Shown: positions 19,083-27,353 of the stretch, one piece after another | Numbering within the stretch: the stretch's first letter is position 1 | Layout of the letters: each line of letters opens with the position of its first letter | NCBI RefSeq assembly: GCF_000482785.1 | Contig: NZ_AXWS01000004.1 | Span: 1 to 51,949, forward strand | Source of the DNA: Derxia gummosa DSM 723 | GTDB taxonomy: Bacteria > Pseudomonadota > Gammaproteobacteria > Burkholderiales > Burkholderiaceae_E | Direction of reading: 5' to 3' | DNA length: 51,949 bases | Program-made: the position numbers and the translations under genes | Notes under the pieces: model-generated | The model's input: only the letters and a program-made list of their open reading frames with translations | Database searches by the model: none | What the model was told of the DNA's origin: nothing

Positions 19083-21527
19083 TCAGTTGCGCACCAGCTC
19101 GTAGTACACCGACGGTCCCTTGCTGCCGATCGTGTTGTCGAGCTTGAACGACACGCCGTTCGCATCCACCGTCACCGGCCGGGTCTCGGTCCGGTTGCCA
19201 CGGGCGTCGAGCGCATACAGCGTCCAGCTGCCCGACACCGCCAGCCGCGCTTCCACCACCGAGCCGCGGATCAGCACCGGGAAGGTGCCGTAGCTGGCCA
19301 GCGTGCGGTTGGTCGAGTCGGTGAACTTCATGTCCGTGTTCTTCGCGTCGGTGATGTGCATCAGCAGGATGCGGCCCGTGTTGGCCAGCGTCTGGCTGTC
19401 GTCGAGCGAGATCGCCGCCACCGTCGCGCCCGGCGTGAAGTTGCCGATCGACAGCAGGTCGCCCTGGCGCACCTTGGTGTCGAAGGTCAGCGCCTCGCTC
19501 TTGCTCGTCACCACGCGCATCGCGCGGTTCTTGAAGTCCCAGATCGTCTGGTTGGTGTCGCTCTGGACGATGCCGTTGGGCGCGTCGGTGATGTTGTCGG
19601 CCGAGATCAGGCCCGAGTCCCGGGCGCGGGCGGCGGCTTCGTACCAGGACGCGTCGGCCGACGGATAGCTGGCGAGCGCGGCGCGCGGCGTCGGCGACAG
19701 GTCGTCGTTGCTCAGCAGCGGTTCCTTGATCTGCGTGGGCGCGGTGCCGGTGCCGATCCAGTTGCGGTTTCCGTCGGTCTGCTCGGGCCGGATCATCGCC
19801 ACGCGGGAGATGAAGGACATGTTCCGGATCGCCGGGGTCCAGCCCATCATCCAGGTCGTGCCGTACTTGTAGTCGAGCATCTTGTCGGTGCGCGCCGTGT
19901 AGGCAACCGTGTTGCGCGCGCCGTAGACGTCACCGCGCCGGAACAGGAAGGCCGAGAGCCGGTCGTTCGCGGTGAGGATCGGATCGCCCCAGTTGAAGAA
20001 GGCGCGAATGTAGCCGTAGTGCGCCCACTTCGGCGGGTTCTGGTAGGCCAGCACGTCGAGCTGGTGTCCGAAGCTGCACAGGCCGCTCCAGTTCTGGTGC
20101 GCCGCGAAGGCACCCATCATCACGCCCGATTCGTAGCGGTACTTGTTCCAGAACGGGGCCGAGAACTCGGTGCCGTAGAAGTACTTGCCCTGGTAGCGCA
20201 GCGGCGCGCTGCCGCCGAGGTAGGCCGCCATCGTGTCGAAGGCGCTGTTGTTGACGATCGTGCCACCCACGTCATCGGCGGTCGGATGGTCGTGATAGTT
20301 GTTGTAGGTGATCACGTCGCCCTCGCTGCGCGCGATCGTGTCCGACCAGCTGGCGCAGGAGTTGGCGTTGCTGAACTTGTAGTACACGCCCTTGGTCTGG
20401 AGGTAGGCCTTCATCCATTGCGCGGTGGCGCGCTCGGTATCGGCCATGTAGCGGCCGAAGTCGTCCTCGCGCTTGGTGCGCACGCTCACGCGGGTGGGCA
20501 GCACGACGGTGCCGAGCGCCGGATCCTCGCCGCTGGCCAGCACCACGTTGGTCCAGGCCGCCTTCAGGCCGGCGAGGCTGCCGTACTTGGCGAGCAGCCA
20601 GGTGTTGAAACCGGGCTTGAGGCCGTCATCGAACTTGTTGTTGTTCAGGCCGGCCACCATCGTGATCGAGCCTTCGTTCACGCCGATCACCGCCTTGAGG
20701 TTGGGATCGCGGCCGATCGTGATGCCGTTGTACGGATTGACCTTGTCGAAGATCTGGTCGACCGCCTTCTTCCACGCGGCCTGGTAGCGCGGGTCGTAAT
20801 GCACGCGCGACTTGGCGTTGACGCTCGTGTCGTTCACCCAGCCGTACTTGTACGACTGCGCATCCATCGTGTAGGCGATGCCGTTCTTGCCCAGCTCGGC
20901 CACGAGGCGGAACAGCCCGTCGAGCGCGACCGGATTGATGTTCGCGTCGGTGGTCGAGTTCTTCACCATCAGCGCCACGTCGATGCCGTGGATGCGCACG
21001 AGGTTGTAGCCGCGGCGGCGCACCTCGTTCACATAGGCGGTCGCGGTGGTCGCGTCGGTGAGCGGGCCCATCGTGTCGAGCACCCAGTTCATGCACATGC
21101 CCCGGTTGTAGGGGTTGCTCATGTTGCTCATGTCGAGGGCAGTGCCGGCCGCGACGCTCAGGTCGTAGTCCTTCATCGGCACCCACAGCGAGGCGGCAGC
21201 GACGGCGGTGGCGTCGCTCGCGGCCACCAGCTGCTTCGAGGTGCTGACGGCGGCGGCGATGCTGGCGCGGGCGGCGCCCGTGGTGCTGGTGGCGGCGGTG
21301 GCTTGAGGCGCGAGCGATTCGGTGGCGAGACCGCCCGAGCTGGCTTCGCTGATTGCGGCGGGCGCTTCCTTCGGGATCACGGTCGAGACGAAGGCAGCGG
21401 GCGAGGCGACGCCGGTGCTGGTGGCCGATGCGCTGTCGCCGTTGCCGCCACCACAGGCGGACAGCAGGCTGGCGAGGGCGATGGATGCGGCGATGACGGT
21501 CGGCTGGAAAGAAATCTTGGCTGGCAT
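19083..21527 (-). CDS. Large surface lipoprotein, putative clan GH-A glycoside hydrolase
   Basis: This 814-residue lipoprotein has a signal peptide with lipobox LLSAC (lipidated Cys25) and then a GGGNGDSASAT linker. A Ser/Ala/Thr-rich spacer runs to about residue 112. The main domain resembles a TIM-barrel glycosidase: YNRGMCMNWVLDTMG, RRGYNLVRIHGIDV, Glu285 in VIGVNEGSITM (candidate acid/base) and Glu454 in YFYGTEFSAPFWN (candidate nucleophile). A beta-rich tail ends with WTLYALDARGNRTETRPV. No exact family could be assigned, and the substrate is unknown. It could act on EPS or plant polysaccharide. A GGGG ribosome-binding site precedes the ATG. Confidence 0.68.
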   Translation of the reverse strand: MPAKISFQPTVIAASIALASLLSACGGGNGDSASATSTGVASPAAFVSTVIPKEAPAAISEASSGGLATESLAPQATAATSTTGAARASIAAAVSTSKQLVAASDATAVAAASLWVPMKDYDLSVAAGTALDMSNMSNPYNRGMCMNWVLDTMGPLTDATTATAYVNEVRRRGYNLVRIHGIDVALMVKNSTTDANINPVALDGLFRLVAELGKNGIAYTMDAQSYKYGWVNDTSVNAKSRVHYDPRYQAAWKKAVDQIFDKVNPYNGITIGRDPNLKAVIGVNEGSITMVAGLNNNKFDDGLKPGFNTWLLAKYGSLAGLKAAWTNVVLASGEDPALGTVVLPTRVSVRTKREDDFGRYMADTERATAQWMKAYLQTKGVYYKFSNANSCASWSDTIARSEGDVITYNNYHDHPTADDVGGTIVNNSAFDTMAAYLGGSAPLRYQGKYFYGTEFSAPFWNKYRYESGVMMGAFAAHQNWSGLCSFGHQLDVLAYQNPPKWAHYGYIRAFFNWGDPILTANDRLSAFLFRRGDVYGARNTVAYTARTDKMLDYKYGTTWMMGWTPAIRNMSFISRVAMIRPEQTDGNRNWIGTGTAPTQIKEPLLSNDDLSPTPRAALASYPSADASWYEAAARARDSGLISADNITDAPNGIVQSDTNQTIWDFKNRAMRVVTSKSEALTFDTKVRQGDLLSIGNFTPGATVAAISLDDSQTLANTGRILLMHITDAKNTDMKFTDSTNRTLASYGTFPVLIRGSVVEARLAVSGSWTLYALDARGNRTETRPVTVDANGVSFKLDNTIGSKGPSVYYELVRN

Positions 21528-21917
21528 GGTTGCCCCCCGGTAAGACGTTGCTCAGTAGCGGGCGCTGTGCATCGAGAGCAGCAGGCCCATGAGTGCTTGG
21601 CGGCAGGGGGCGGGGCAAAGCTGAACCGGCGGCCGGCGCGAGTAGGCGCGGCTAGGACTGCAATCCGCAGCCGGTCTAGGAATAAGTGGCGATGGAGGCT
21701 CGGGGGTGACGCGGACCGGGGCAGGCAATGTCGCAGCTGCTCCCGATGGTCGGGACGGCCGGTTGCGCTGCCGCAAGCGGCTTCCGGGAGAGGCTGGGAA
21801 GTGCCGGGGCTTTCGGTGGCTGTTCCGCTTCGTGAGAACGAAGCGAACTTTAGGCTAGGGTTAACCCGATAGTCCGATTCTTAGATCGGACTTCGGAAAA
21901 ACCGGCGTCGGAAGAAA
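21528..21917. other. Upstream region of the lipoprotein gene, with two palindromes
   Basis: No gene is seen. The stretch holds a perfect GGGTTAACCC palindrome (21858-21867), also found once in the hupS promoter region, and an inverted repeat GTCCGAT-N6-ATCGGAC (21872-21891). The latter could be an operator or a weak terminator for the nickel transporter gene, which ends just beyond it. The promoter of the lipoprotein gene must lie here. Confidence 0.5.
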
Positions 21918-22751
21918 TCAGACAGCGGCGCTACGCCTGCTTCCGACACGTCGCACCCACCAGAGCGCACTGCTGCTGGCGAGGAGAAAACCGAGGCCGA
22001 GCAGCAGTTCGCGGCCTTCGACGAGGGCGTCGGCGCCGTTGCTGAGCTGGCGCGCGAGACCCAGGCCCGCCACCGCGAGCGCGCCGCCGCCGACGATGGC
22101 CGGAATCCAGCGCGCCGCGCCGGCCGTCGAGGCGCCGCCGGCCGGTCCGCCGCCGGCGACCGGTGCGCGGCCGCCCAGCAGGCGGCTGATCCACCAGCCG
22201 CTCGCGCAATCGGTGGCGCACATGCCGGCGGTGAAGGCCAGCGCCAGACCGGCGCCCGCGAGCGCCGAGCCGCGCTCCAGCCCCACGCCGCCGAACCACA
22301 GCGCGAGCGTGAGCGTGTCGAAGGAGATGGCGAACAGCATGCCGAGCAGCAGCCCGCCCCAGGCCCGGCCGAACACCGGCGCGCGCTTCACCAGTCGGCC
22401 GCGCCAGCCGGGGACCGGCGCGTCACCGAGCAGGGCGGCGCGCAGGTTGAACACGCCGATCAGCCCGAGACAGCCGATCGAGAACAGGCTGCCCGCGCGG
22501 TCGAGCCAGTCGGGCAGCTTCAGCCCGCCCGCGTGCAGGCAGGCCAGCGCCACCGCCAGCACCACCGCGCCGTGGCCGAGCGAGAACAGCGCCCCCGCCA
22601 GCCGCGCCAGCCGGGTGCGCCCGGCGCGCGAATGCAGTCGCACCAGGCCGTCGATGGCCGCGAGATGGTCGGCATCCATGCCGTGGCGCGCGCCAAGGAC
22701 GGCGCCGAAGGCGAGGGCGAGCGGCAGGCTGGTGGCGGTGGTCAGGTCCAT
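21918..22751 (-). CDS. NiCoT-family nickel/cobalt permease (HoxN/HupN-like)
   Basis: This is a 277-residue high-affinity nickel permease of the inner membrane. The family signature lies in helix II: GARHGMDADHLAAID (R-H-x3-D-A/D-H). FSLGHGAVVLAVAL and LFAISFDTLTLALW are the further conserved blocks. About eight membrane segments are predicted. ATG 22751 is preferred over one at 22793, because it begins directly before the first helix and the extra 14 residues would overlap a perfect palindromic operator. The likely role is to supply Ni2+ for the hydrogenase cluster 3.5 kb away. Regulation by nickel is suggested by the palindrome upstream. Confidence 0.88.
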   Translation of the reverse strand: MDLTTATSLPLALAFGAVLGARHGMDADHLAAIDGLVRLHSRAGRTRLARLAGALFSLGHGAVVLAVALACLHAGGLKLPDWLDRAGSLFSIGCLGLIGVFNLRAALLGDAPVPGWRGRLVKRAPVFGRAWGGLLLGMLFAISFDTLTLALWFGGVGLERGSALAGAGLALAFTAGMCATDCASGWWISRLLGGRAPVAGGGPAGGASTAGAARWIPAIVGGGALAVAGLGLARQLSNGADALVEGRELLLGLGFLLASSSALWWVRRVGSRRSAAV

Positions 22752-22766
22752 GGAGCGGCGGCGCGG

Positions 22767-22789
22767 ATGAAGAATTGGCCATTCTTCAT
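22767..22789 (-). promoter_or_regulatory. Palindromic operator before the nickel permease (NikR-like)
   Basis: Nine-base arms ATGAAGAAT and ATTCTTCAT flank a 5-base centre TGGCC, 16-38 bp upstream of the permease start. Read on the minus strand it begins GTATGA and has TCAT in the opposite arm. This resembles the E. coli NikR site GTATGA-N16-TCATAC, but the spacing is one base shorter and the last two bases differ. A nickel- or metal-responsive repressor is the best guess. No nikR gene is in the window. Confidence 0.6.
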
Positions 22790-23234
22790 ACACGATCCGT
22801 ACCAGTCAGGGTGACTACGGAGTGCCGTGGCGACGCCGTCGGCGCCGGCCTCGTGTCCGCAGCGGCAGTGACCGTCCTGCCGCTGCCATCCGGCTGGCCT
22901 GCCGCTCGTAGGACGGCGCTTCGTTCCCGGGACGGGTGAGCAGACACTTGGAACACGTCCCGCCTTGCGCTGGCGGAGCACGCCGGTCGGGTCGGTCGCG
23001 TCGCCTGGCGGCGTGCCGCTGTCGCGGGCTGATCACCGGCTTGTCCGGACTGGAAATTCCGTGATCAGCGCCGGCATCGATGTGCACGATGTCACGGCCT
23101 CGGCCCGCAGGCAGTCCGGGCGGTGGCCGGATCACGACGCCCGAAATGCAGGCGACGTCCGGTCCGGCAAACAATCCGCACACGCCTGCCGCAGGACAAC
23201 AGGCGCCCTTCACCATCAACGAGAGACAAGAGAG
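22790..23234. other. Divergent intergenic region, no gene recognised
   Basis: This is about 445 bp between the permease operator and the secreted-protein gene. Frames through it lack family signatures. A purine-rich GAGAGACAAGAGAG just before base 23235 is the ribosome-binding site of the next gene. No further palindromes stood out. Confidence 0.5.
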
Positions 23235-24464
23235 ATGCCCCAAACCTTCAGCCTGCGCTCCGTCGCCCTCGCGGCCGCCCTTGGCCTGACCGCGCTGCCG
23301 GTCGCCTTCGCCGACGATGGCGCGCCGGCGCGCGCGGTGATCCAGGCCGGCACCACGGCCCAGAGCGATGCGATCAGGGCGGTGCTGACGAGCCTCAACA
23401 GCCTGTTCACGACCTCGGTGCCGGCCGCCGGCAATGCCGCGCTGCTCGACCTGTTCGCGAGCGACTTCCTCGACGGCGGCGATGACCGCGCGAGCGTGCT
23501 GACCACCGATGGTCTGCTCAGCACCGACAACATCGGCATCACCTTCTCGCTGACGAAGATCATCAGCGTCGCCAGCGACGGCAAGAGCCTGCTCGCCAAG
23601 CTGTCGATCGCCTGGCCGGGCAATGCCTCGCCGGTCGAGGCGCCCGAGATGCAGTTCGTGCTCGGCACGGACGGCAAGTGGCGTTTCTGGGGCGACCGCC
23701 GCCTCGGCTATGTCGAGCCGCATTCGATCAACCAGCGCCAGCGCGCGACCGCCAGCTCGGCCTGGAACTACTCGCGCTGGATGGAATTCAGCATCGACAG
23801 CTCGACCGCCGACACCGTCAAGTACGTGCGCTTCTCCGGCCCGGGCCTGCCGGCGGCGCGCAGCTTCAGCCGGCTCGGCTCGGTACAGGGCATCGTGTAC
23901 GGCCGCACGGCCGATGGCGACTTCCGGCTCGTCGACACCTCGCTGGCCTCGCTCGACACGAGCTGGATTCCCGACTGCGCCACGCCCTACTACGGCCTGA
24001 ACTGCGTCGACCTCACGACCATGAAGAGCAGCTCGCGCTACAACGTGGTGTTCTACAACGCGTCGTACCGGCGCATCGGCGAGGTCACGACCATGGGCAT
24101 CCCGTCGGTGCCGTATGCCAACGACGTGGTCGCCACCAAGAACACGAGCTGGTTCGCCACGCCCAAGACCTTCAGGCCGGCGCTGCGCGGCAGCATCGTC
24201 AACGGCAGCACCGTGTCGCTGACCTGGACGCTGCCGACCTCCTACACGATGACCATGGAGAACGCCGGCGTGTACCTGCGCAACAGCGCCACGACGATGA
24301 ATGTCTACAAGGGGTCGTGGGACGGCGCGCTGGCCCCTCGCGGCAGCAGCGCGAGCTTCGGCCAGTGGACCGGCAGCGTGAATCCGACCAGCGGCAATGT
24401 CTGGCTGTCCGTCAAGGCGTCGGCCGGCCACCGCTTCGTCACGAGCCAGGACTGGCCGTACTGA
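23235..24464 (+). CDS. Secreted protein of unknown function
   Basis: This 409-residue protein has a classical signal peptide (LRSVALAAALGLTALPVAFA, cleavage before DDGAP). An N-terminal alpha-rich region (about 30-150) contains TTAQSDAIRAVLTSLNSLF, NTF2-like in flavour: MQFVLGTDGKWRFWGDRRLG. A beta-rich, Tyr/Ser/Thr-rich domain follows (YVEPHSINQRQR ... QDWPY). Three cysteines are visible (DCATPYYGLNC and nearby). No family was recognised. It has its own ribosome-binding site and stands alone between a divergent and a convergent neighbour. A periplasmic or extracellular binding role is possible but not supported by motifs. Confidence 0.75.
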   Translation: MPQTFSLRSVALAAALGLTALPVAFADDGAPARAVIQAGTTAQSDAIRAVLTSLNSLFTTSVPAAGNAALLDLFASDFLDGGDDRASVLTTDGLLSTDNIGITFSLTKIISVASDGKSLLAKLSIAWPGNASPVEAPEMQFVLGTDGKWRFWGDRRLGYVEPHSINQRQRATASSAWNYSRWMEFSIDSSTADTVKYVRFSGPGLPAARSFSRLGSVQGIVYGRTADGDFRLVDTSLASLDTSWIPDCATPYYGLNCVDLTTMKSSSRYNVVFYNASYRRIGEVTTMGIPSVPYANDVVATKNTSWFATPKTFRPALRGSIVNGSTVSLTWTLPTSYTMTMENAGVYLRNSATTMNVYKGSWDGALAPRGSSASFGQWTGSVNPTSGNVWLSVKASAGHRFVTSQDWPY

Positions 24465-24476
24465 TCGGGCCGGGCG

Positions 24477-24502
24477 GCGCGCGGGCTCAATCGCCCGCGT
24501 GC
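24477..24502. terminator. Bidirectional terminator hairpin
   Basis: The stem CGCGGGC/GCCCGCG (24480-24486 with 24493-24499), extended by flanking G-C and wobble pairs, has a 6-base loop TCAATC. It lies between convergent genes and overlaps the last codons of the DUF3422 gene. Confidence 0.6.
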
Positions 24503-25890
24503 TCCACATGGCCGGTCAGCCGCCGCGTCGTCCACCAGATCGCGGCGGCGATGACCGGAATCGAGAAGCCCGTCACCAGCTCCGGCGACACATGCAGGCC
24601 CATGCCGTGCGCCGCCTCGGCGAGGTGGTGCACGAGCGAACTCGCGTAATAGGTGATGGCCGCGATCGACAGGCCCTCCACCGTCTGTTGCAGGTGCAGC
24701 TGCATGCGCTGCCCGCGACCGATCGAGCGCAGCAGATCCTGGTTCTGCAGCTCGGTCTGGATTTCGACCCGAGTGCGCAGCAGCGCGCTCGTGCGCGAGA
24801 CCCGCTCCGACAGCTGATTCATGCGCTGCACCGTCGCATCGACCGTCGCCATCGCGGGCATGAGCCGGCGCTGCACGAAGGGGCCGATGCCCATCAGATG
24901 CGTGACCGGCTCGTCAAATAGATCGGTCAGCCGCTGCTGGACGATGCCGTAGTAGGCCTTCGACGCCGAGAAGCGCGTCGTGTGGTCGGCCAGGATCATC
25001 TCGTTGTCGCCGGCGAGGCGCATCAGCTCCTCCAGCAGGCCGACGTCGTCGCGCTCGGGGCGGTGGATGGATTGCGTCAGCTCGGCCAGTTCGTGCTCGC
25101 CGGCCGCGAGCCGGCCGCCCAGACGCCGCGCCGGCGCGAAGCCGAGCAGCGCCATCACGCGGTAGGTCTCCATCTCCAGCAGGCCGGCGGTGATGCGCCC
25201 AGCCTTGCCTTCCTGCAGGCGCTCGCCCATCACGAGAAAGCGCGTGAAGCCGTCGGCGCGGATCTTGAAGTTGGCATAGGCCCGCGCGCGTGAACTGCCG
25301 CCGCGCAGCCACGAGCCGCACAGCCGCGGCGTGCCGAGGAAGGCCCGCGCATGCTCGACCTCCTCCTCGGGCGACATGGCCGGATCGGCGCGCAGCAGCA
25401 CCACGTGGATCGCCGCCATCGTCTGACCCGGAATGGCGCGCAGCCAGTCGGCCGGCGCGCGCACGAGGCTCGTGAGGTCGGGCTCGTCGGCGCCCCAGAC
25501 CGCGTCCTGGTCCAGCGGCTGGGTGATCGAGTAGCGCGAGAACTCGCCGTGGCGCTCCCACTTGAGCGTGAAGGCCTCGGTGTTGGCGCGCATGAAATGC
25601 GGCTCGTCGAAATGGCAGGGAGCGCCGAGCGCGTCGAACAGCGCGCGCAGATGTGCATGCTCGACCTCGGGCGCGATGCCGGCGTTGAGCACGGCGATGT
25701 GGGTGACGAGCGCCGGATGGCGGATGCGCGCGGTCGGGCGGGCGTGGATCTCGTCGCTGAGCGCGCGGCGCTCCGGATGGTCGGCGGGCTTGAGGTGGCG
25801 CGGCAGGCGGGCGGCGTCGGACGCGGGCGCGCCGGCCGGGGCGAGGGCGGTCGGCTGCGGATGGGCGGCGGGCAGGATCGGATCGGGCAT
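24487..25890 (-). CDS. DUF3422-family membrane protein
   Basis: This 467-residue protein matches the DUF3422 family of proteobacteria by eye: HPERRALSDEIHARPTARIRHPALVTHIAVLN, then FKIRADGFTRFLVMGERLQEGKAGRI and RVMALLGFAPARR. The C-terminal third has a coiled-coil stretch (ATVDATVQRMNQLSERVSRTSALL), then two membrane segments (LSIAAITYYASSLVHHLA and FSIPVIAAAIWWTT). The function is unknown; the architecture suggests a cytoplasmic domain anchored to the inner membrane. ATG 25890 gives MPDPILPA; an upstream ATG at 26010 lies in the promoter region and is less likely. It diverges from hupS. Confidence 0.8.
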   Translation of the reverse strand: MPDPILPAAHPQPTALAPAGAPASDAARLPRHLKPADHPERRALSDEIHARPTARIRHPALVTHIAVLNAGIAPEVEHAHLRALFDALGAPCHFDEPHFMRANTEAFTLKWERHGEFSRYSITQPLDQDAVWGADEPDLTSLVRAPADWLRAIPGQTMAAIHVVLLRADPAMSPEEEVEHARAFLGTPRLCGSWLRGGSSRARAYANFKIRADGFTRFLVMGERLQEGKAGRITAGLLEMETYRVMALLGFAPARRLGGRLAAGEHELAELTQSIHRPERDDVGLLEELMRLAGDNEMILADHTTRFSASKAYYGIVQQRLTDLFDEPVTHLMGIGPFVQRRLMPAMATVDATVQRMNQLSERVSRTSALLRTRVEIQTELQNQDLLRSIGRGQRMQLHLQQTVEGLSIAAITYYASSLVHHLAEAAHGMGLHVSPELVTGFSIPVIAAAIWWTTRRLTGHVEHAGD

Positions 25891-25933
25891 GGCGGTCGAA
25901 CGTTCTGGTTGTTGTGCTGTGTCACGCGGGGGC

Positions 25934-25944
25934 TTGCATCGCAA
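25934..25944 (+). promoter_or_regulatory. Candidate HupR/HoxA binding site (TTG-N5-CAA)
   Basis: TTGCATCGCAA matches the TTG-N5-CAA half-palindrome known for Rhodobacter capsulatus HupR. It lies about 240 bp upstream of the predicted hupS transcription start. The motif is short and could occur by chance, but its position ahead of a sigma-54 promoter fits an enhancer. Confidence 0.45.
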
Positions 25945-26105
25945 ACATCGCACCGGGACGGATTGCGCCGCTTCGGGACGGTGATGGCCGCAAGCCATCT
26001 GATCGGTCACGCGAAAAACCGATCACCCCATGATCGATTGACGCTTTGCAACACTTTGGGGGTTAACCCGCGCGCCGCAATATCCGACTGAAATTTCCTG
26101 TCTTT

Positions 26106-26118
26106 TTTCAAAGGTTTA
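26106..26118 (+). promoter_or_regulatory. Candidate IHF site
   Basis: TTTCAAAGGTTTA matches the IHF consensus WATCAANNNNTTR with one mismatch and lies in an A/T-rich patch. It lies between the TTG-N5-CAA site and the -24 box, where IHF bends DNA in sigma-54 promoters. Confidence 0.45.
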
Positions 26119-26144
26119 GCGACCGCTTCCCGCGCGAATGAGAA

Positions 26145-26161
26145 CTGGTCCGCTAATTGCC
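26145..26161 (+). promoter_or_regulatory. Sigma-54 promoter of the hup operon
   Basis: CTGGTCCGCTAATTGCC fits the consensus YTGGCACGRNNNTTGCW with intact GG (26147-26148) and GC (26159-26160) at the correct 10-base spacing. Transcription would start near 26172, giving an 80-base leader before hupS. The adjoining hupR gene encodes a sigma-54 activator. Confidence 0.75.
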
Positions 26162-26252
26162 CTAGCCCTGCGCAACGCGGCGACCCGAGCAGGTTCGGGA
26201 GACAACGCCCTGATCAGCAGGGCCACGACGGCGCGACCCAGGAGAAAAGACG

Positions 26253-27335
26253 GTGGAAACCTTCTACGAAGTCATGCGGCGCCAGGGGATTACCCGGCGC
26301 AGCTTCATGAAATTCTGTTCGCTCACGGCGACCTCGCTCGGCCTCGGGCCCGCCTTCGTGCCGAAGATCGCGCATGCGATGGAAACCAAGCCGCGCACCC
26401 CGGTGCTCTGGCTGCATGGCCTCGAATGCACCTGCTGCTCGGAGTCCTTCATCCGCTCGGCGCATCCGCTGGCGAAGGACGCCGTGCTGTCGATGATCAG
26501 CCTCGACTACGACGACACCCTGATGGCCGCTGCCGGCCACCAGGCCGAGGCGATCCTCGAAGAGGTGATGACCAAGTACAAGGGCAACTACATCCTCGCC
26601 GTCGAGGGCAACCCGCCGCTCAACCAGGACGGCATGAGCTGCATCATCGGCGGCAAGCCCTTCGTCGATCAGCTCAAGCATGTGGCCAAGGACGCCAAGG
26701 CCATCATCAGCTGGGGTTCGTGCGCGAGCTGGGGCTGCGTGCAGGCCGCCAAGCCCAACCCGACGCAGGCCACGCCGGTGCATCAGGTGATCCATGACAA
26801 GCCGATCATCAAGGTGCCGGGCTGCCCGCCGATCGCCGAGGTGATGACGGGCGTCATCACCTACATGCTCACCTTCGACCGCATTCCCGAGCTGGACCGC
26901 CAGGGCCGGCCGAAGATGTTCTACAGCCAGCGCATCCACGACAAGTGCTACCGCCGGCCGCACTTCGACGCCGGCCAGTTCGTCGAGAACTACGACGACG
27001 AGTTCGCGCGTCGCGGCTACTGCCTCTACAAGGTCGGCTGCAAGGGCCCGACCACCTACAACGCCTGCTCCACGGTGATGTGGAACGAGGGCACGAGCTT
27101 CCCGATCAAGGCCGGTCACGGCTGCATCGGCTGCTCGGAAGACGGCTTCTGGGACAAGGGCTCGTTCTACGACCGGCTCACGACCATCAAGCAGTTCGGC
27201 GTCGAGGCGAATGCCGACCAGATCGGCGGCACGCTCGCGGCCGCGTCGGGTGCCGTGGTGGCCGTGCACGCGGCTGCAAGCGCTCTCAAGCGCGCGGCCG
27301 ACCGCAAGGCCGAAGAAAAGAACGAAGCGCGCTGA
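26253..27335 (+). CDS. hupS: Uptake [NiFe]-hydrogenase small subunit, O2-tolerant type
   Basis: The 360-residue precursor carries three Fe-S clusters and passes electrons from the active site to the cytochrome b. The Tat signal has [11 protein letters not shown], with cleavage expected after AHA42. The proximal cluster has six cysteines (Cys59, 61, 62 in GLECTCCSE; Cys157 and 162 in GSCASWGC; Cys191 in PGCPP). In mature numbering these fall at 17, 19, 20, 115, 120 and 149, exactly the O2-tolerant [4Fe-3S] pattern. Medial and distal ligands lie in [10 protein letters not shown] and [17 protein letters not shown]-terminal hydrophobic anchor ([17 protein letters not shown]) follows. The start is a GTG with AGGAG 8 bp upstream. 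Confidence 0.97.
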   Translation: METFYEVMRRQGITRRSFMKFCSLTATSLGLGPAFVPKIAHAMETKPRTPVLWLHGLECTCCSESFIRSAHPLAKDAVLSMISLDYDDTLMAAAGHQAEAILEEVMTKYKGNYILAVEGNPPLNQDGMSCIIGGKPFVDQLKHVAKDAKAIISWGSCASWGCVQAAKPNPTQATPVHQVIHDKPIIKVPGCPPIAEVMTGVITYMLTFDRIPELDRQGRPKMFYSQRIHDKCYRRPHFDAGQFVENYDDEFARRGYCLYKVGCKGPTTYNACSTVMWNEGTSFPIKAGHGCIGCSEDGFWDKGSFYDRLTTIKQFGVEANADQIGGTLAAASGAVVAVHAAASALKRAADRKAEEKNEAR

Positions 27336-27353
27336 CCTCCGAGGGAAAAGAAC

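Noticed and set aside
19356-21872. An 838-codon plus-strand frame over the lipoprotein gene
   Set aside because: Its composition is Arg/Val/Ala/Gly/His-rich with no domain; the minus-strand gene has a signal peptide and lipobox.
26047-26060. TTG-N8-CAA as a second HupR site near hupS
   Set aside because: The spacer is eight rather than five bases; too loose a match to report.
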